Source: SURF-24 sp964537965
GTDB taxonomy: Bacteria; Bacteroidota; Ignavibacteria; Ignavibacteriales; SURF-24
DNA: 13,376 nucleotides
Direction: 5' to 3'
Assembly: GCA_964537965.1 (NCBI GenBank)
Contig: CAZIDB010000129.1
Span: 1 to 13,376 of the forward strand
Of the stretch, positions 6,870 to 13,340 are shown piece by piece (positions within the stretch are counted from its first letter, which is position 1; the number at the start of each line of letters is the position of its first letter). The notes beneath the pieces were generated by a model that was not told the DNA's origin, made no database searches, and worked only from the letters and a program-made list of their open reading frames with translations. The translations under genes were made by a program, and so were the position numbers.

Positions 6870-8705
6870 TTAGTTAGCCGAAGTTGCGTCGGTAGCCGGA
6901 GCAGCCGGACTAACCGGAGGAATCGGCTCTTCTTCGTAACTTGGGAAACCGGATGAATCAACTACATCTGCGTTTGCATTATGTATATCATCAATGGTTA
7001 CTTTTTCTAATTTATGTCTTGTTATATATTCTTTTATTTCTTCATCGGATTTTTCTTTAAGAGCACCGATTGCACTTAGAACAATTTTCTTATTCTCTTT
7101 ATCGAATTCTACAACCTTTAACGGAAGTACAACTTCAACAGGGAAGCAGAAAGAGATGTTCTTAATTTTAGAAGTAGAAAGCTGTGTAACCGGAACAAAT
7201 CCGTCGACTTTGGATGGAAGTTCTGCGATCAATCCTTTTTCGATTATGCGTACAACTTTACCATCTGTAATTGTTCCAACTTTATAATTCTTCTCAAAGA
7301 TATCCCATGGATTTTCCTGGATCTGTTTATGACCAAGAGAAATTTTTCTTTGTTCGGTATCAACTGCAAGAACGATGACATCAATCTTTTCACCTTTCTT
7401 AACAACTTCTCCGGGATGACGGATCTTCTTTGTCCATGATAAATCTGAAATGTGAACCAAACCATCAACGCCCGGTTCAAGTTCTACGAACACACCAAAG
7501 TTAGTTAAGTTACGTGCAATACCTGAATGCTTTGAACCAACAGGATATTTCTGCATTAATGCTGACCATGGATCCGGAACCAACTGTTTCATACCAAGAG
7601 AAATCTTTTTGTCTTCTTTATCAAGACTTAAGATAACAGCTTCAACAACCTGTCCCATAGAAACAAACTGTGAAGGATGTTTAATATGAAGAGTCCAGCT
7701 CATTTCAGAAATGTGAATCAAGCCTTCGATGCCTTTTTCAATTTCAATAAATGCGCCGTAATCGGTAAGAGAAACAACGCGGCCTGAAACTTTATCGCCG
7801 ATTTTATATTTCTCTTCAATATTATCCCAAGGATGAGGTAATAATTGTTTAAGTGAGAGAGAAATTCTTTTCTTCTCGGTATCGTAATCCGTAACAACAA
7901 CTTTAATTTTTTCGTCAAGTTTAACAACTTCACTCGGATGATTAATTCTGCCCCAGCTTAAATCTGTAATGTGGATTAAACCATCAACACCGCCAAGATC
8001 TACGAACACACCGAAATCTGTAATTGCTTTAACAATACCTTCAAGAATCTGACCTTTCTCAAGACTATCAAGAATAGCTTTTCTCTGGTCGGAGATTTCT
8101 TCTTCAATAAGTACTTTATGAGAAACAACAACGTTTTCAGTAGGAATATTAATTTTAACAACTTTGAAATCCATCGTTTGACCAACGAATGCATCAAAGT
8201 CTCTTACAGGTCTTATATCGATCTGAGAACCAGGGAGAAATGCTTCAATTCCCATAAGGTCCACAACCATACCGCCTTTAATTCTTTTAAGAATTTTGCC
8301 CTGCATGATTTCACCGGTTTCGTAAGCCTGAATAACTTTATTCCAGATTCTAAGGAAGTCTGCTCTCTTTTTGCTAAGAACAAGATTGCCTTCACCGTCT
8401 TCAACACTTTCGATTACAATTTCAACTTCAACACCCATCTTAATTTCCTCACCAGCATTAAACTCGGATTTTGGAACAGTGCCTTCAGATTTGAAACCGA
8501 CATCAAGAATAACATTATCGCCCTGGAAACCGACGATTTTACCTTTAATAATTTCTCCTTCCTTTACATCTTTAAATGATTGGGAATAGAGACGGGATAA
8601 AGCTTCCAATTCCTCTACAGAATATTCATCTGCATTAAGAAATTTTTCCTTACCCTTTGAAGCAGGTTTTGGTTGTACTACTTCGTCATTTTTTTCTTCT
8701 GGCAT
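6870..8705 (-). CDS. rpsA: 30S ribosomal protein S1
   Basis: The 611-aa protein consists of six tandem S1 (OB-fold RNA-binding) domains, at about residues 48-113, 131-197, 217-286, 302-373, 388-460 and 475-545. Domains 3-5 carry the classic pattern (DFGVFVDL, DGLIHI.DLSW, HP, KISL). S1 binds mRNA at the 30S platform and helps translation initiation. The N-terminal ~45 residues are charged and a Pro/Ala-rich acidic tail (about 555-611) follows the last domain. Start choice: the frame could begin at a TTG at 8741, but ATG 8705 is preceded by a perfect GGAGG (spacing about 6 nt), so 8705 is clearly preferred. A leader with repeats lies upstream, and a hairpin terminator follows the stop. Position after cmk and ispH is a common arrangement, here interrupted by a HEPN-MNT pair. 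Confidence 0.96.
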   Translation of the reverse strand: MPEEKNDEVVQPKPASKGKEKFLNADEYSVEELEALSRLYSQSFKDVKEGEIIKGKIVGFQGDNVILDVGFKSEGTVPKSEFNAGEEIKMGVEVEIVIESVEDGEGNLVLSKKRADFLRIWNKVIQAYETGEIMQGKILKRIKGGMVVDLMGIEAFLPGSQIDIRPVRDFDAFVGQTMDFKVVKINIPTENVVVSHKVLIEEEISDQRKAILDSLEKGQILEGIVKAITDFGVFVDLGGVDGLIHITDLSWGRINHPSEVVKLDEKIKVVVTDYDTEKKRISLSLKQLLPHPWDNIEEKYKIGDKVSGRVVSLTDYGAFIEIEKGIEGLIHISEMSWTLHIKHPSQFVSMGQVVEAVILSLDKEDKKISLGMKQLVPDPWSALMQKYPVGSKHSGIARNLTNFGVFVELEPGVDGLVHISDLSWTKKIRHPGEVVKKGEKIDVIVLAVDTEQRKISLGHKQIQENPWDIFEKNYKVGTITDGKVVRIIEKGLIAELPSKVDGFVPVTQLSTSKIKNISFCFPVEVVLPLKVVEFDKENKKIVLSAIGALKEKSDEEIKEYITRHKLEKVTIDDIHNANADVVDSSGFPSYEEEPIPPVSPAAPATDATSAN

Positions 8706-8739
8706 ATTGCCTCCAAGAATTTTTCTGCATTTAACAAAC

Positions 8740-8802
8740 AAGTCATCAGTATTTGTTATAGCAGTATTTGTTTTAGTTGAACATAAATTATTATGATGAC
8801 TT
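8740..8802 (-). repeat. 9-bp inverted repeat in the rpsA leader
   Basis: The arms AAGTCATCA (8740-8748) and TGATGACTT (8794-8802) are perfectly complementary, separated by 45 nt. If the promoter lies upstream of 8802, the rpsA leader RNA could fold into a long stem-loop ending about 34 nt before the start codon. Structure and role are inferred. Confidence 0.5.
8747..8776 (-). repeat. 15-bp tandem duplication in the rpsA leader
   Basis: Two adjacent 15-bp units, CAGTATTTGTTATAG (8747-8761) and CAGTATTTGTTTTAG (8762-8776) on the plus strand, agree at 14 of 15 positions. Read on the minus strand the copies begin CTAAAAC and CTATAAC, so the second contains a TATAAC box. They lie within the loop of the inverted repeat around them and 42-71 nt before the rpsA ATG. 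Confidence 0.7.
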
Positions 8803-8844
8803 AAAACTTATGATTCATATCAGGAATTCACTAATAATAAAATC

Positions 8845-9162
8845 TTAGCTTACTTCAATTCCTGTTCTTTTTATTTCATATATCAAAGGAAGCCAGTTAT
8901 CTTCTTCAAATGATTTTGAGGATATTGCCACAGGTTCTATCCTTGCATCTATTTCACCTGCAATTCTAAAAAGAAGCATACCTTCATCAACAGGATCAAC
9001 ACCGAATTTTTCAGAAATTACTGCAACATCAATATCGCTATCTTCCGAATTCATTTGTTTTGCATAGGAACCGTACAGATATAATTTGTTTACTGTTATT
9101 CCCTTAATGAAAAGATGTTCTTTATATTTCTTTACAATATTTATAATTGATTTTTCAACCAT
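8845..9162 (-). CDS. MNT-type nucleotidyltransferase (MntA-like antitoxin candidate)
   Basis: The 105-aa protein is a minimal nucleotidyltransferase. GSYAKQ begins at Gly31-Ser32, followed by DSDIDVAV with the metal-binding Asp43 and Asp45. Glu76 in RIEPV is the likely third carboxylate. All core catalytic residues are therefore present. In characterised HEPN-MNT systems the MNT protein silences its HEPN partner by adding AMP to it. The ATG lies inside the end of the HEPN gene (22-bp overlap) with no separate Shine-Dalgarno, which suggests coupled translation and a fixed ratio of the two proteins. The gene ends 139 bp before rpsA. The role in this organism is inferred from family and pairing only. 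Confidence 0.88.
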   Translation of the reverse strand: MVEKSIINIVKKYKEHLFIKGITVNKLYLYGSYAKQMNSEDSDIDVAVISEKFGVDPVDEGMLLFRIAGEIDARIEPVAISSKSFEEDNWLPLIYEIKRTGIEVS

Positions 9163-9539
9163 TGGTATATTTTATTTATTTCATCAAGATTTTTCTTTGT
9201 AAAATCCTGGTCACATTTTTCAATGTACTTTTTTCTATCAATTGGATATCTACCTTCAAAGTAGAATTCCATAAATTCTTTAAGCTTTATTTTATATTCT
9301 TCAGGAACCAGTAACTTACTTTTTTCAACAAGCAAAGGTAAAGAATGTGTAACCGGGGCATGTTCCTTATTATTCTTTACATAAATTGATTTCAATAATT
9401 TTTCTAAAGCAAGATGGCCAAAAAATAATGAATAAGAATACTTGTGCGAATTATAAAGTGATTTTGAAACATCTAAATCTTCAATTGATCCTTCTAACCA
9501 GTAACCAATTGTTTTGTTAATATCAAAATCAATTTCCAT
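9141..9539 (-). CDS. HEPN-domain protein (toxin-candidate partner of the MNT gene)
   Basis: The 132-aa, helix-rich protein resembles COG2250-type HEPN domains. Features are a first helix with YWLEGSIEDLDVSKSLY, the second helix GHLALEKLLKSIYV (41-54), the APVTHSLPLLVEKS turn (61-74), and FEGRYPIDR near residues 94-102. HEPN proteins paired with MNT partners are often RNases acting as toxins. Here I do not find the RNase motif Arg-x4-6-His: Arg97 and Arg102 have no His at the right distance. This copy may act differently or be inactive. The gene starts 11 bp before the end of ispH and runs 22 bp into the MNT gene, so it is embedded in the cluster rather than carried on a separate element. The start ATG has only a weak AGG upstream. 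Confidence 0.85.
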   Translation of the reverse strand: MEIDFDINKTIGYWLEGSIEDLDVSKSLYNSHKYSYSLFFGHLALEKLLKSIYVKNNKEHAPVTHSLPLLVEKSKLLVPEEYKIKLKEFMEFYFEGRYPIDRKKYIEKCDQDFTKKNLDEINKIYQWLKNQL

Positions 9540-10437
9540 TATTTATTGAGCCTATATATTCCTTAATCTTCTGCATCAACCATTGGGGAGTGCTTGTGGC
9601 ACCTGTAATTCCAATACTTGATACATTGTCAAACCATTTAAAATCTATTTCATTAACGTCTTCAATAAAGTAAACGTTGGGATTTTCTTCCTTTGCAATG
9701 TTATAAAGAACTTTGCCGTTGCTGCTTTTTTTTCCGGCTGCAAAAATAATTACATCATTAGCTTTGGCAAACTCTCTCAGTTTCTTATCACGACCGGAAA
9801 CCTGTCCGCAGATTGTATTCTTTGCGTGAAACTGGATAGCCTCATCTTCAATAGAACCAATCTGTAATTCTTTAATCCTTTCTCTTAACGCATCGGCAAT
9901 TTTGTTAAACGTTTCTTTATCCATTGTAGTTTGCGAGAAGAGTACAGTTGGTTTCTTAAAATCAACTTTCTCAAGAGCTTCATCAATTGAAAGAACAATT
10001 ATTGCCTTATCATTTGTAACACCGCGTAAACCTATAACTTCAGCATGATCTTTTTTACCGAAAATAACTACCTGGTATTCATCATCAGCAAACTTTTTAA
10101 TTCTTTCCTGCACTTTGGTTACAACCGGACAGGTCGCATCAATTAATTCAAGTCCGTACTTTACCGCATCCTTGTAAGTGGAAGGTGGTTCGCCATGAGC
10201 TCTTATAAGTACCTTACTTCCTTTTTCAAGTTTTGCAAGATCATTTACAGTAATTGTCTCAAGTCCTAAATCATTAAGTCTTTTTACTTCGGCAGTATTA
10301 TGTATAATATCGCCGAGTGAGTAGACTTTACTTTTTCCATCATTTGTTCCGCATGTATTTTCAGCTATATCAATTGCGCGAACAACACCCCAGCAGAAAC
10401 CTGCATTGGGATCAATATTTATTTTAACATTAAACAT
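9529..10437 (-). CDS. ispH: 4-hydroxy-3-methylbut-2-enyl diphosphate reductase (IspH)
   Basis: The 302-aa product is the last enzyme of the MEP isoprenoid pathway. It converts HMBPP to isopentenyl and dimethylallyl diphosphate with a [4Fe-4S] cluster. The three cluster ligands are visible: Cys15 (AGFCWGV), Cys103 (DATCPVV) and Cys210 (NTICGQVSGRD). Substrate-binding histidines are also present: His46 (IIHN), His81 (RAHGEPP) and His131 with Glu133 (DHAEVIG). QTT is at 169-171. Length is normal. The frame could begin at a TTG two codons upstream, but ATG 10435-10437 shares one base with the cmk stop (TAATG), a standard coupling arrangement, so it is preferred. The 3' end overlaps the HEPN gene by 11 bp. 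Confidence 0.95.
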   Translation of the reverse strand: MFNVKINIDPNAGFCWGVVRAIDIAENTCGTNDGKSKVYSLGDIIHNTAEVKRLNDLGLETITVNDLAKLEKGSKVLIRAHGEPPSTYKDAVKYGLELIDATCPVVTKVQERIKKFADDEYQVVIFGKKDHAEVIGLRGVTNDKAIIVLSIDEALEKVDFKKPTVLFSQTTMDKETFNKIADALRERIKELQIGSIEDEAIQFHAKNTICGQVSGRDKKLREFAKANDVIIFAAGKKSSNGKVLYNIAKEENPNVYFIEDVNEIDFKWFDNVSSIGITGATSTPQWLMQKIKEYIGSINNGN

Positions 10438-11135
10438 TAACAAACTTTCATTTCAGGATATTTCTTACTCATAACATTCTTTACAATGTTAAGAATAATT
10501 TTAACCTGTTCATCAATTGTAATATCAGATGTATCAACTTCAAAGGCATCCTCTGCTTTTGTAAGCGGGCTGTCATCTCTGTTCGAATCAATATAATCTC
10601 TTTTACTCAGGTTCTGCTGAACTTCACCTAAGGAGAATTTCTCGCCTTGTTTTATAAAATCAATCTGTCTTCTTTCGGCTCTTTTTTCAATTGAAGCGGT
10701 AAGATAAATTTTTACATCCGCATCAGGAAAAACGACAGTTGTTGTATCTCTTCCTTCGGTTACAAGGCAGGTATCTTTTCCAATTTCCTGTTGAATTTTA
10801 ACGAGTGCTTTTCTAACACCGGAAATTTTACTTACCTCGCTTACCTTAGAGTTAACTTCAAAAGAACGTATTTCGTCAGTTACATCTTCATTATTTATTA
10901 TAACAATTGTTTTTCCATCTGCAAAGTTCAATTTTATAGAACTCATTTCTGTAAGCTTTGTAATTGCATTTTCATCATCAATAATGCTATTTCTTAAAGC
11001 CAGGTAGGTTATAGCCCTGTACATAGCGCCGGTATCCAGGTAAATAAATCCTAATTCTTTTGCAACAAGTTTTGCAGATGTACTTTTTCCCGAGCCGGCT
11101 AGCCCATCTATTGCGATAATAAAACGGTTTAACAT
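10437..11135 (-). CDS. cmk: Cytidylate kinase
   Basis: The 232-aa protein phosphorylates CMP and dCMP using ATP. The P-loop is GLAGSGKST (11-19; Leu12 replaces the more usual Pro). YLDTGAMYRA (32-41) is the nucleotide-binding segment. GRDTTTVVFPDADVKIYLTAS covers 128-148 (Thr-Thr replaces the common Ile-Gly after GRD), and RAERR (152-156) lies in the lid. The frame stays open upstream to a TTG at 11171, but ATG 11135 places the P-loop at the standard distance from the N-terminus and is preferred. No clear Shine-Dalgarno precedes it. It is the first gene of the cmk-ispH-HEPN-MNT-rpsA cluster, with a 384-bp gene-free stretch upstream. Confidence 0.94.
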   Translation of the reverse strand: MLNRFIIAIDGLAGSGKSTSAKLVAKELGFIYLDTGAMYRAITYLALRNSIIDDENAITKLTEMSSIKLNFADGKTIVIINNEDVTDEIRSFEVNSKVSEVSKISGVRKALVKIQQEIGKDTCLVTEGRDTTTVVFPDADVKIYLTASIEKRAERRQIDFIKQGEKFSLGEVQQNLSKRDYIDSNRDDSPLTKAEDAFEVDTSDITIDEQVKIILNIVKNVMSKKYPEMKVC

Positions 11136-11519
11136 AGGCAGTAAAAATACGAAAATCGGTTGTGGATTCAAAAATATTTCATCTGCCTGTACTTAGGTTT
11201 CATTAAGAAATAAATCCTTGGATTTAGTGCAAATATGAGTTAAAAACGCAATTATTCTGTTGGAAAATAAATTCCGGATAATTTAAAATTTAGTGCAGTA
11301 ACCTCTGAAAAAATTCAAGATGTCATTCCTGTATATTTCCCTCTGCTAAAAGTTGATAAATGCGGCAAACAGGAACAGGAATCGTAAAAAGTTATTATGA
11401 AATCCAACCCGCATTATAAGTCAATCTTATGCGAAATTTTATTCAGAGATCTTTATTCATAGGTAATCACTTGATATTCATTTATTCTGTCTGTTTTCTG
11501 ATTGCCCATTCCGGGAATG
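11136..11519. other. Gene-free stretch upstream of cmk
   Basis: I see no coding frame of convincing length on either strand. It probably holds the promoter for the cmk cluster. A TATAAT hexamer occurs on the minus strand at 11413-11418 without a matching -35 box. A 10-bp direct repeat (ATTTAGTGCA on plus) occurs at 11222-11231 and 11288-11297. An imperfect dyad covers about 11409-11433. None of these is strong enough for a firm call. Confidence 0.5.
11507..11519. repeat. 13-bp perfect palindrome abutting the DUF4440 stop
   Basis: CATTCCGGGAATG is a perfect dyad of two 6-bp arms around one central base and directly follows the restored stop codon of the frameshifted gene. The single-base centre cannot form a normal hairpin loop, so it looks more like a protein-binding site than a terminator. 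No role can be assigned. Confidence 0.35.
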
Positions 11520-12010
11520 TTAGTGAAGGCTGATGACTCGTGTTATCCGCCATTGTCCGTTTTCATTTTTCCATATATGTAAAATTTGGAGTAATTGTTA
11601 TTATTAACTTTTTCTCTTTCAATTGAATAGAATCTATGCCTTCCCATCTCAACAGCTCCGTAATTATTTATAGGATATACCTCAAGGCTGCCTTTAAGAA
11701 GTTCTCTGTTTACCTTTCCGCAGATATTTCTTTTATATGCGTCAATAGTAGAATCTTTTGAAGTAGATAGGCCGCCCTGGTCATGATAAAATTCAAGGTC
11801 TTCAGAAAGTAATGAATTCATTATATCAAGTTTGCAGTTATTATATGCATCTTCAAAAACGCTGTCCATATGGGCAATACTATTATATAATTCAAAAGAT
11901 TGAGGGGTATAATCATCTTGTTGATTCTTTACCGCTTTTGTGGGAGAATAAGCTGCAAGAATTGATATGGCGAATATTCCAATAATAGTTTTTGTTAATG
12001 CATTTTTCAT
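11520..12010 (-). pseudogene. Secreted DUF4440/SnoaL-like (NTF2-fold) protein, frameshifted near the C-terminus
   Basis: A signal peptide (residues 1 to about 26, ending SPTKA) precedes a DUF4440-type domain: LYNSIAHMDSVFEDAYNNCKLD, then LLSEDLEFYHDQGGLS, then GSLEVYPINNYGAVEMGRHRF. The frame from ATG 12010 stops after 155 codons with an atypical end (YIYGKMKTDNGG). After Phe143 the next frame encodes HIWKNENGQWRITRVISLH and a stop at 11520-11522, exactly the C-terminal motif expected of this family. Adding one T to the TTTT run at 11581-11584 joins the frames as KF-L-HIWK and gives 163 aa. The gene is thus a recent pseudogene or carries a sequencing error. A GGAAG Shine-Dalgarno supports the start. 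Family members are often small secreted or cytoplasmic NTF2-fold proteins without assigned function. Confidence 0.85.
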
Positions 12011-12054
12011 ATTTCTTCCGTTTCATTCTTTAGTTTTACTTAGGTTAATAGTAT

Positions 12055-12071
12055 TACGGCAAAGCTCCGTA
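12055..12071. repeat. Short inverted repeat in the DUF4440 leader
   Basis: TACGG and CCGTA arms flank a 7-nt centre (CAAAGCT on plus), about 45-61 nt before the DUF4440 ATG. It is followed on the plus strand by TTTCTATAGGA, which contains the palindrome CTATAG. It could be an operator or a small RNA hairpin. Confidence 0.35.
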
Positions 12072-12111
12072 TTTCTATAGGACTTTCATTTTACTGCTGT
12101 TACCATTTAAT

Positions 12112-12148
12112 TAAAAATATTTTCTTTTTGATTCTCTAATCAAAAGAA
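12112..12148 (-). terminator. AT-rich hairpin, possible terminator of the barrel gene
   Basis: The arms 12122-12133 and 12138-12148 pair over 11 bp with one bulged base and a 4-nt loop. On the minus strand the stem is followed by AATATTTTTAATT. The stem is weak (mostly A-U) and lies about 160 nt beyond the barrel-gene stop, so the call is tentative. Confidence 0.35.
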
Positions 12149-12308
12149 CATATTAATTTGAAATCGATTATGTAGATGAAAATTTGCACTTATAGTTTGG
12201 ACTTTGACTGATACAGGATGGCCTCTAAATAATAATAATCATTTTGTCATTCTTTAAATCGTAAAGTCATTAGTACTTTTTCTTTTAACAGTATGTACAA
12301 AGATCCGT

Positions 12309-12827
12309 TTAGTAAAATAAAATAGTAAAGCCTAAACCAAACAATATTGGTACATCATCATCAGATTGTTTTGATACATACATAGCTTTTGCGATCAAAT
12401 TAAAATGTTTGAATATATTGACCTGCAAAGCTCCTCCATATTTTAACTCAATGCTACTTTGGCTTACAGTTACATTCGAGTTTATCCTATAAGCAAATCC
12501 TAAGAAAGGTTTTAATGAAAAATCAGAATCATAAAAGAATTCTGACGTTCCAAGCATATTTATATCATAATATGGTGAATTATTATAAATTCCATTTTCA
12601 ACTCCCAGAGAATAGATATACTCAAACCCGGGTTGTAATGAGACATCAACAAAATGATTTTTATAAAATCCGAATTCTGCAGATAATTTAGCATTATGAA
12701 TTACAACAGCAGTATTGTATTCCAGGCTGATTCTTTCAAAGTATTTCCGTTCTGATTCTTGTGCAAACAGACTATTGCCAAGATAAACAATCAAAGCAAT
12801 AATATTTACTGATAGCATGTTTCTCAT
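12309..12827 (-). CDS. Small outer-membrane beta-barrel-like protein, unknown function
   Basis: From ATG 12827 the product is 172 aa. A signal peptide (MRN, then a hydrophobic core, likely cleavage after Ala22 before QES) is followed by a series of short amphipathic strands rich in Tyr, Phe, Asn and Gly (KLSAEFGFYKNHFVDVSL, FDLIAK-like turns, FLGFAYRINSNVTV) and a hydrophobic last strand FTILFY ending in Tyr. This is typical of small outer-membrane barrels, but I recognise no family. An in-frame TTG exists at 12851, but ATG 12827 has an AGAGGA Shine-Dalgarno about 8 nt upstream and starts directly with the signal peptide. It stands apart from neighbours, with about 300 bp on the downstream side and over 500 bp upstream. 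Confidence 0.7.
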   Translation of the reverse strand: MRNMLSVNIIALIVYLGNSLFAQESERKYFERISLEYNTAVVIHNAKLSAEFGFYKNHFVDVSLQPGFEYIYSLGVENGIYNNSPYYDINMLGTSEFFYDSDFSLKPFLGFAYRINSNVTVSQSSIELKYGGALQVNIFKHFNLIAKAMYVSKQSDDDVPILFGLGFTILFY

Positions 12828-13155
12828 AAATTCTGTTCCTCTGTTTAGCAAGTAAATTGCTTTTGATGTCTAACATTTTAAGGAAATAAAATCAATCATT
12901 ATTGTTCCTGTTTAACTGGTATGCCTGGTTATCGAAACAGTTATTAGCCTTTAATTCAGAATGCTCCATCAGAAGGAGATCAATTCGTTTTAATTTACTA
13001 ACTAAAATAAACCAGAGTTTATCAAACAATAAATCATCCTAAGATTTTTCCTGGACAGTGGCATCTTTATCAGAAATTAATTCAATTGTGAATCATCAGT
13101 TTGGTTTCTTTAACAAGCTTCCTCATTTATTCGTACTAATTTAACAACAATAGTA

Positions 13156-13174
13156 AAGTACACATTAAGTACAC
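13156..13174. repeat. Tandem octamer repeat, 11-bp period
   Basis: AAGTACAC occurs at 13156-13163 and again at 13167-13174, separated by ATT. The 11-bp period is close to one DNA helical turn, as expected for a regulator binding two sites on the same face. The function is not known. Confidence 0.4.
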
Positions 13175-13311
13175 GTCTTTTCATTCTGCATATTCTGATC
13201 TCAACGACTAACCTGTAGCAATCTCAGTTTCATTTTGACGAGTAAATTGAATGTTTTTAGAAATCTTAGTCCCAACCTTATCCCAATGTATAGAGAAATA
13301 TTTTCCCCGCA

Positions 13312-13340
13312 ATATTAGTTTAATTTAATTCTGATGTCAA
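13312..13340 (-). promoter_or_regulatory. Sigma70-type promoter match
   Basis: On the minus strand TTGACA (13335-13340) is followed after exactly 17 bp by TAATAT (13312-13317), close to the general bacterial consensus. Transcription would start near 13305 and run toward the barrel gene, whose ATG is about 480 nt away. It is the best promoter match I noticed in the window. Confidence 0.55.

Larger units (their letters stand above)
12011..12308. other. Non-coding stretch between the barrel gene and the DUF4440 gene
   Basis: No convincing coding frame is seen. The stretch contains an AT-rich hairpin at 12122-12148 and a cluster of short dyads at 12046-12106 close to the DUF4440 start. It presumably carries the 3' end of the barrel transcript and the DUF4440 promoter. 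Confidence 0.5.

Noticed and set aside
8118..8579. Open frame of 153 codons on the plus strand opposite rpsA
   Set aside because: It lies entirely antisense to well-supported S1 domain coding sequence, shows no family features and has biased composition typical of an antisense shadow.
11136..11171. Longer cmk start at TTG 11171
   Set aside because: It would add 12 residues before a normally placed P-loop; ATG 11135 matches the usual family N-terminus.
11222..11297. 10-bp direct repeat ATTTAGTGCA upstream of cmk
   Set aside because: Two AT-rich copies 66 bp apart could easily arise by chance and match no known site.
12046..12106. Plus-strand resemblance to a cyclic-di-GMP (GEMM) riboswitch (GGCAAAGC and GTTACC segments)
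   Set aside because: The GNRA tetraloop part is missing, the pairing does not work out, and no plus-strand gene follows.
12892..13038. Minus-strand frame of about 48 codons in the gene-free region, possible gene remnant
   Set aside because: It has no ATG with ribosome-binding site at its start, stops lie just upstream, and a stretch of this length is expected by chance in AT-rich DNA. No family resemblance was seen.
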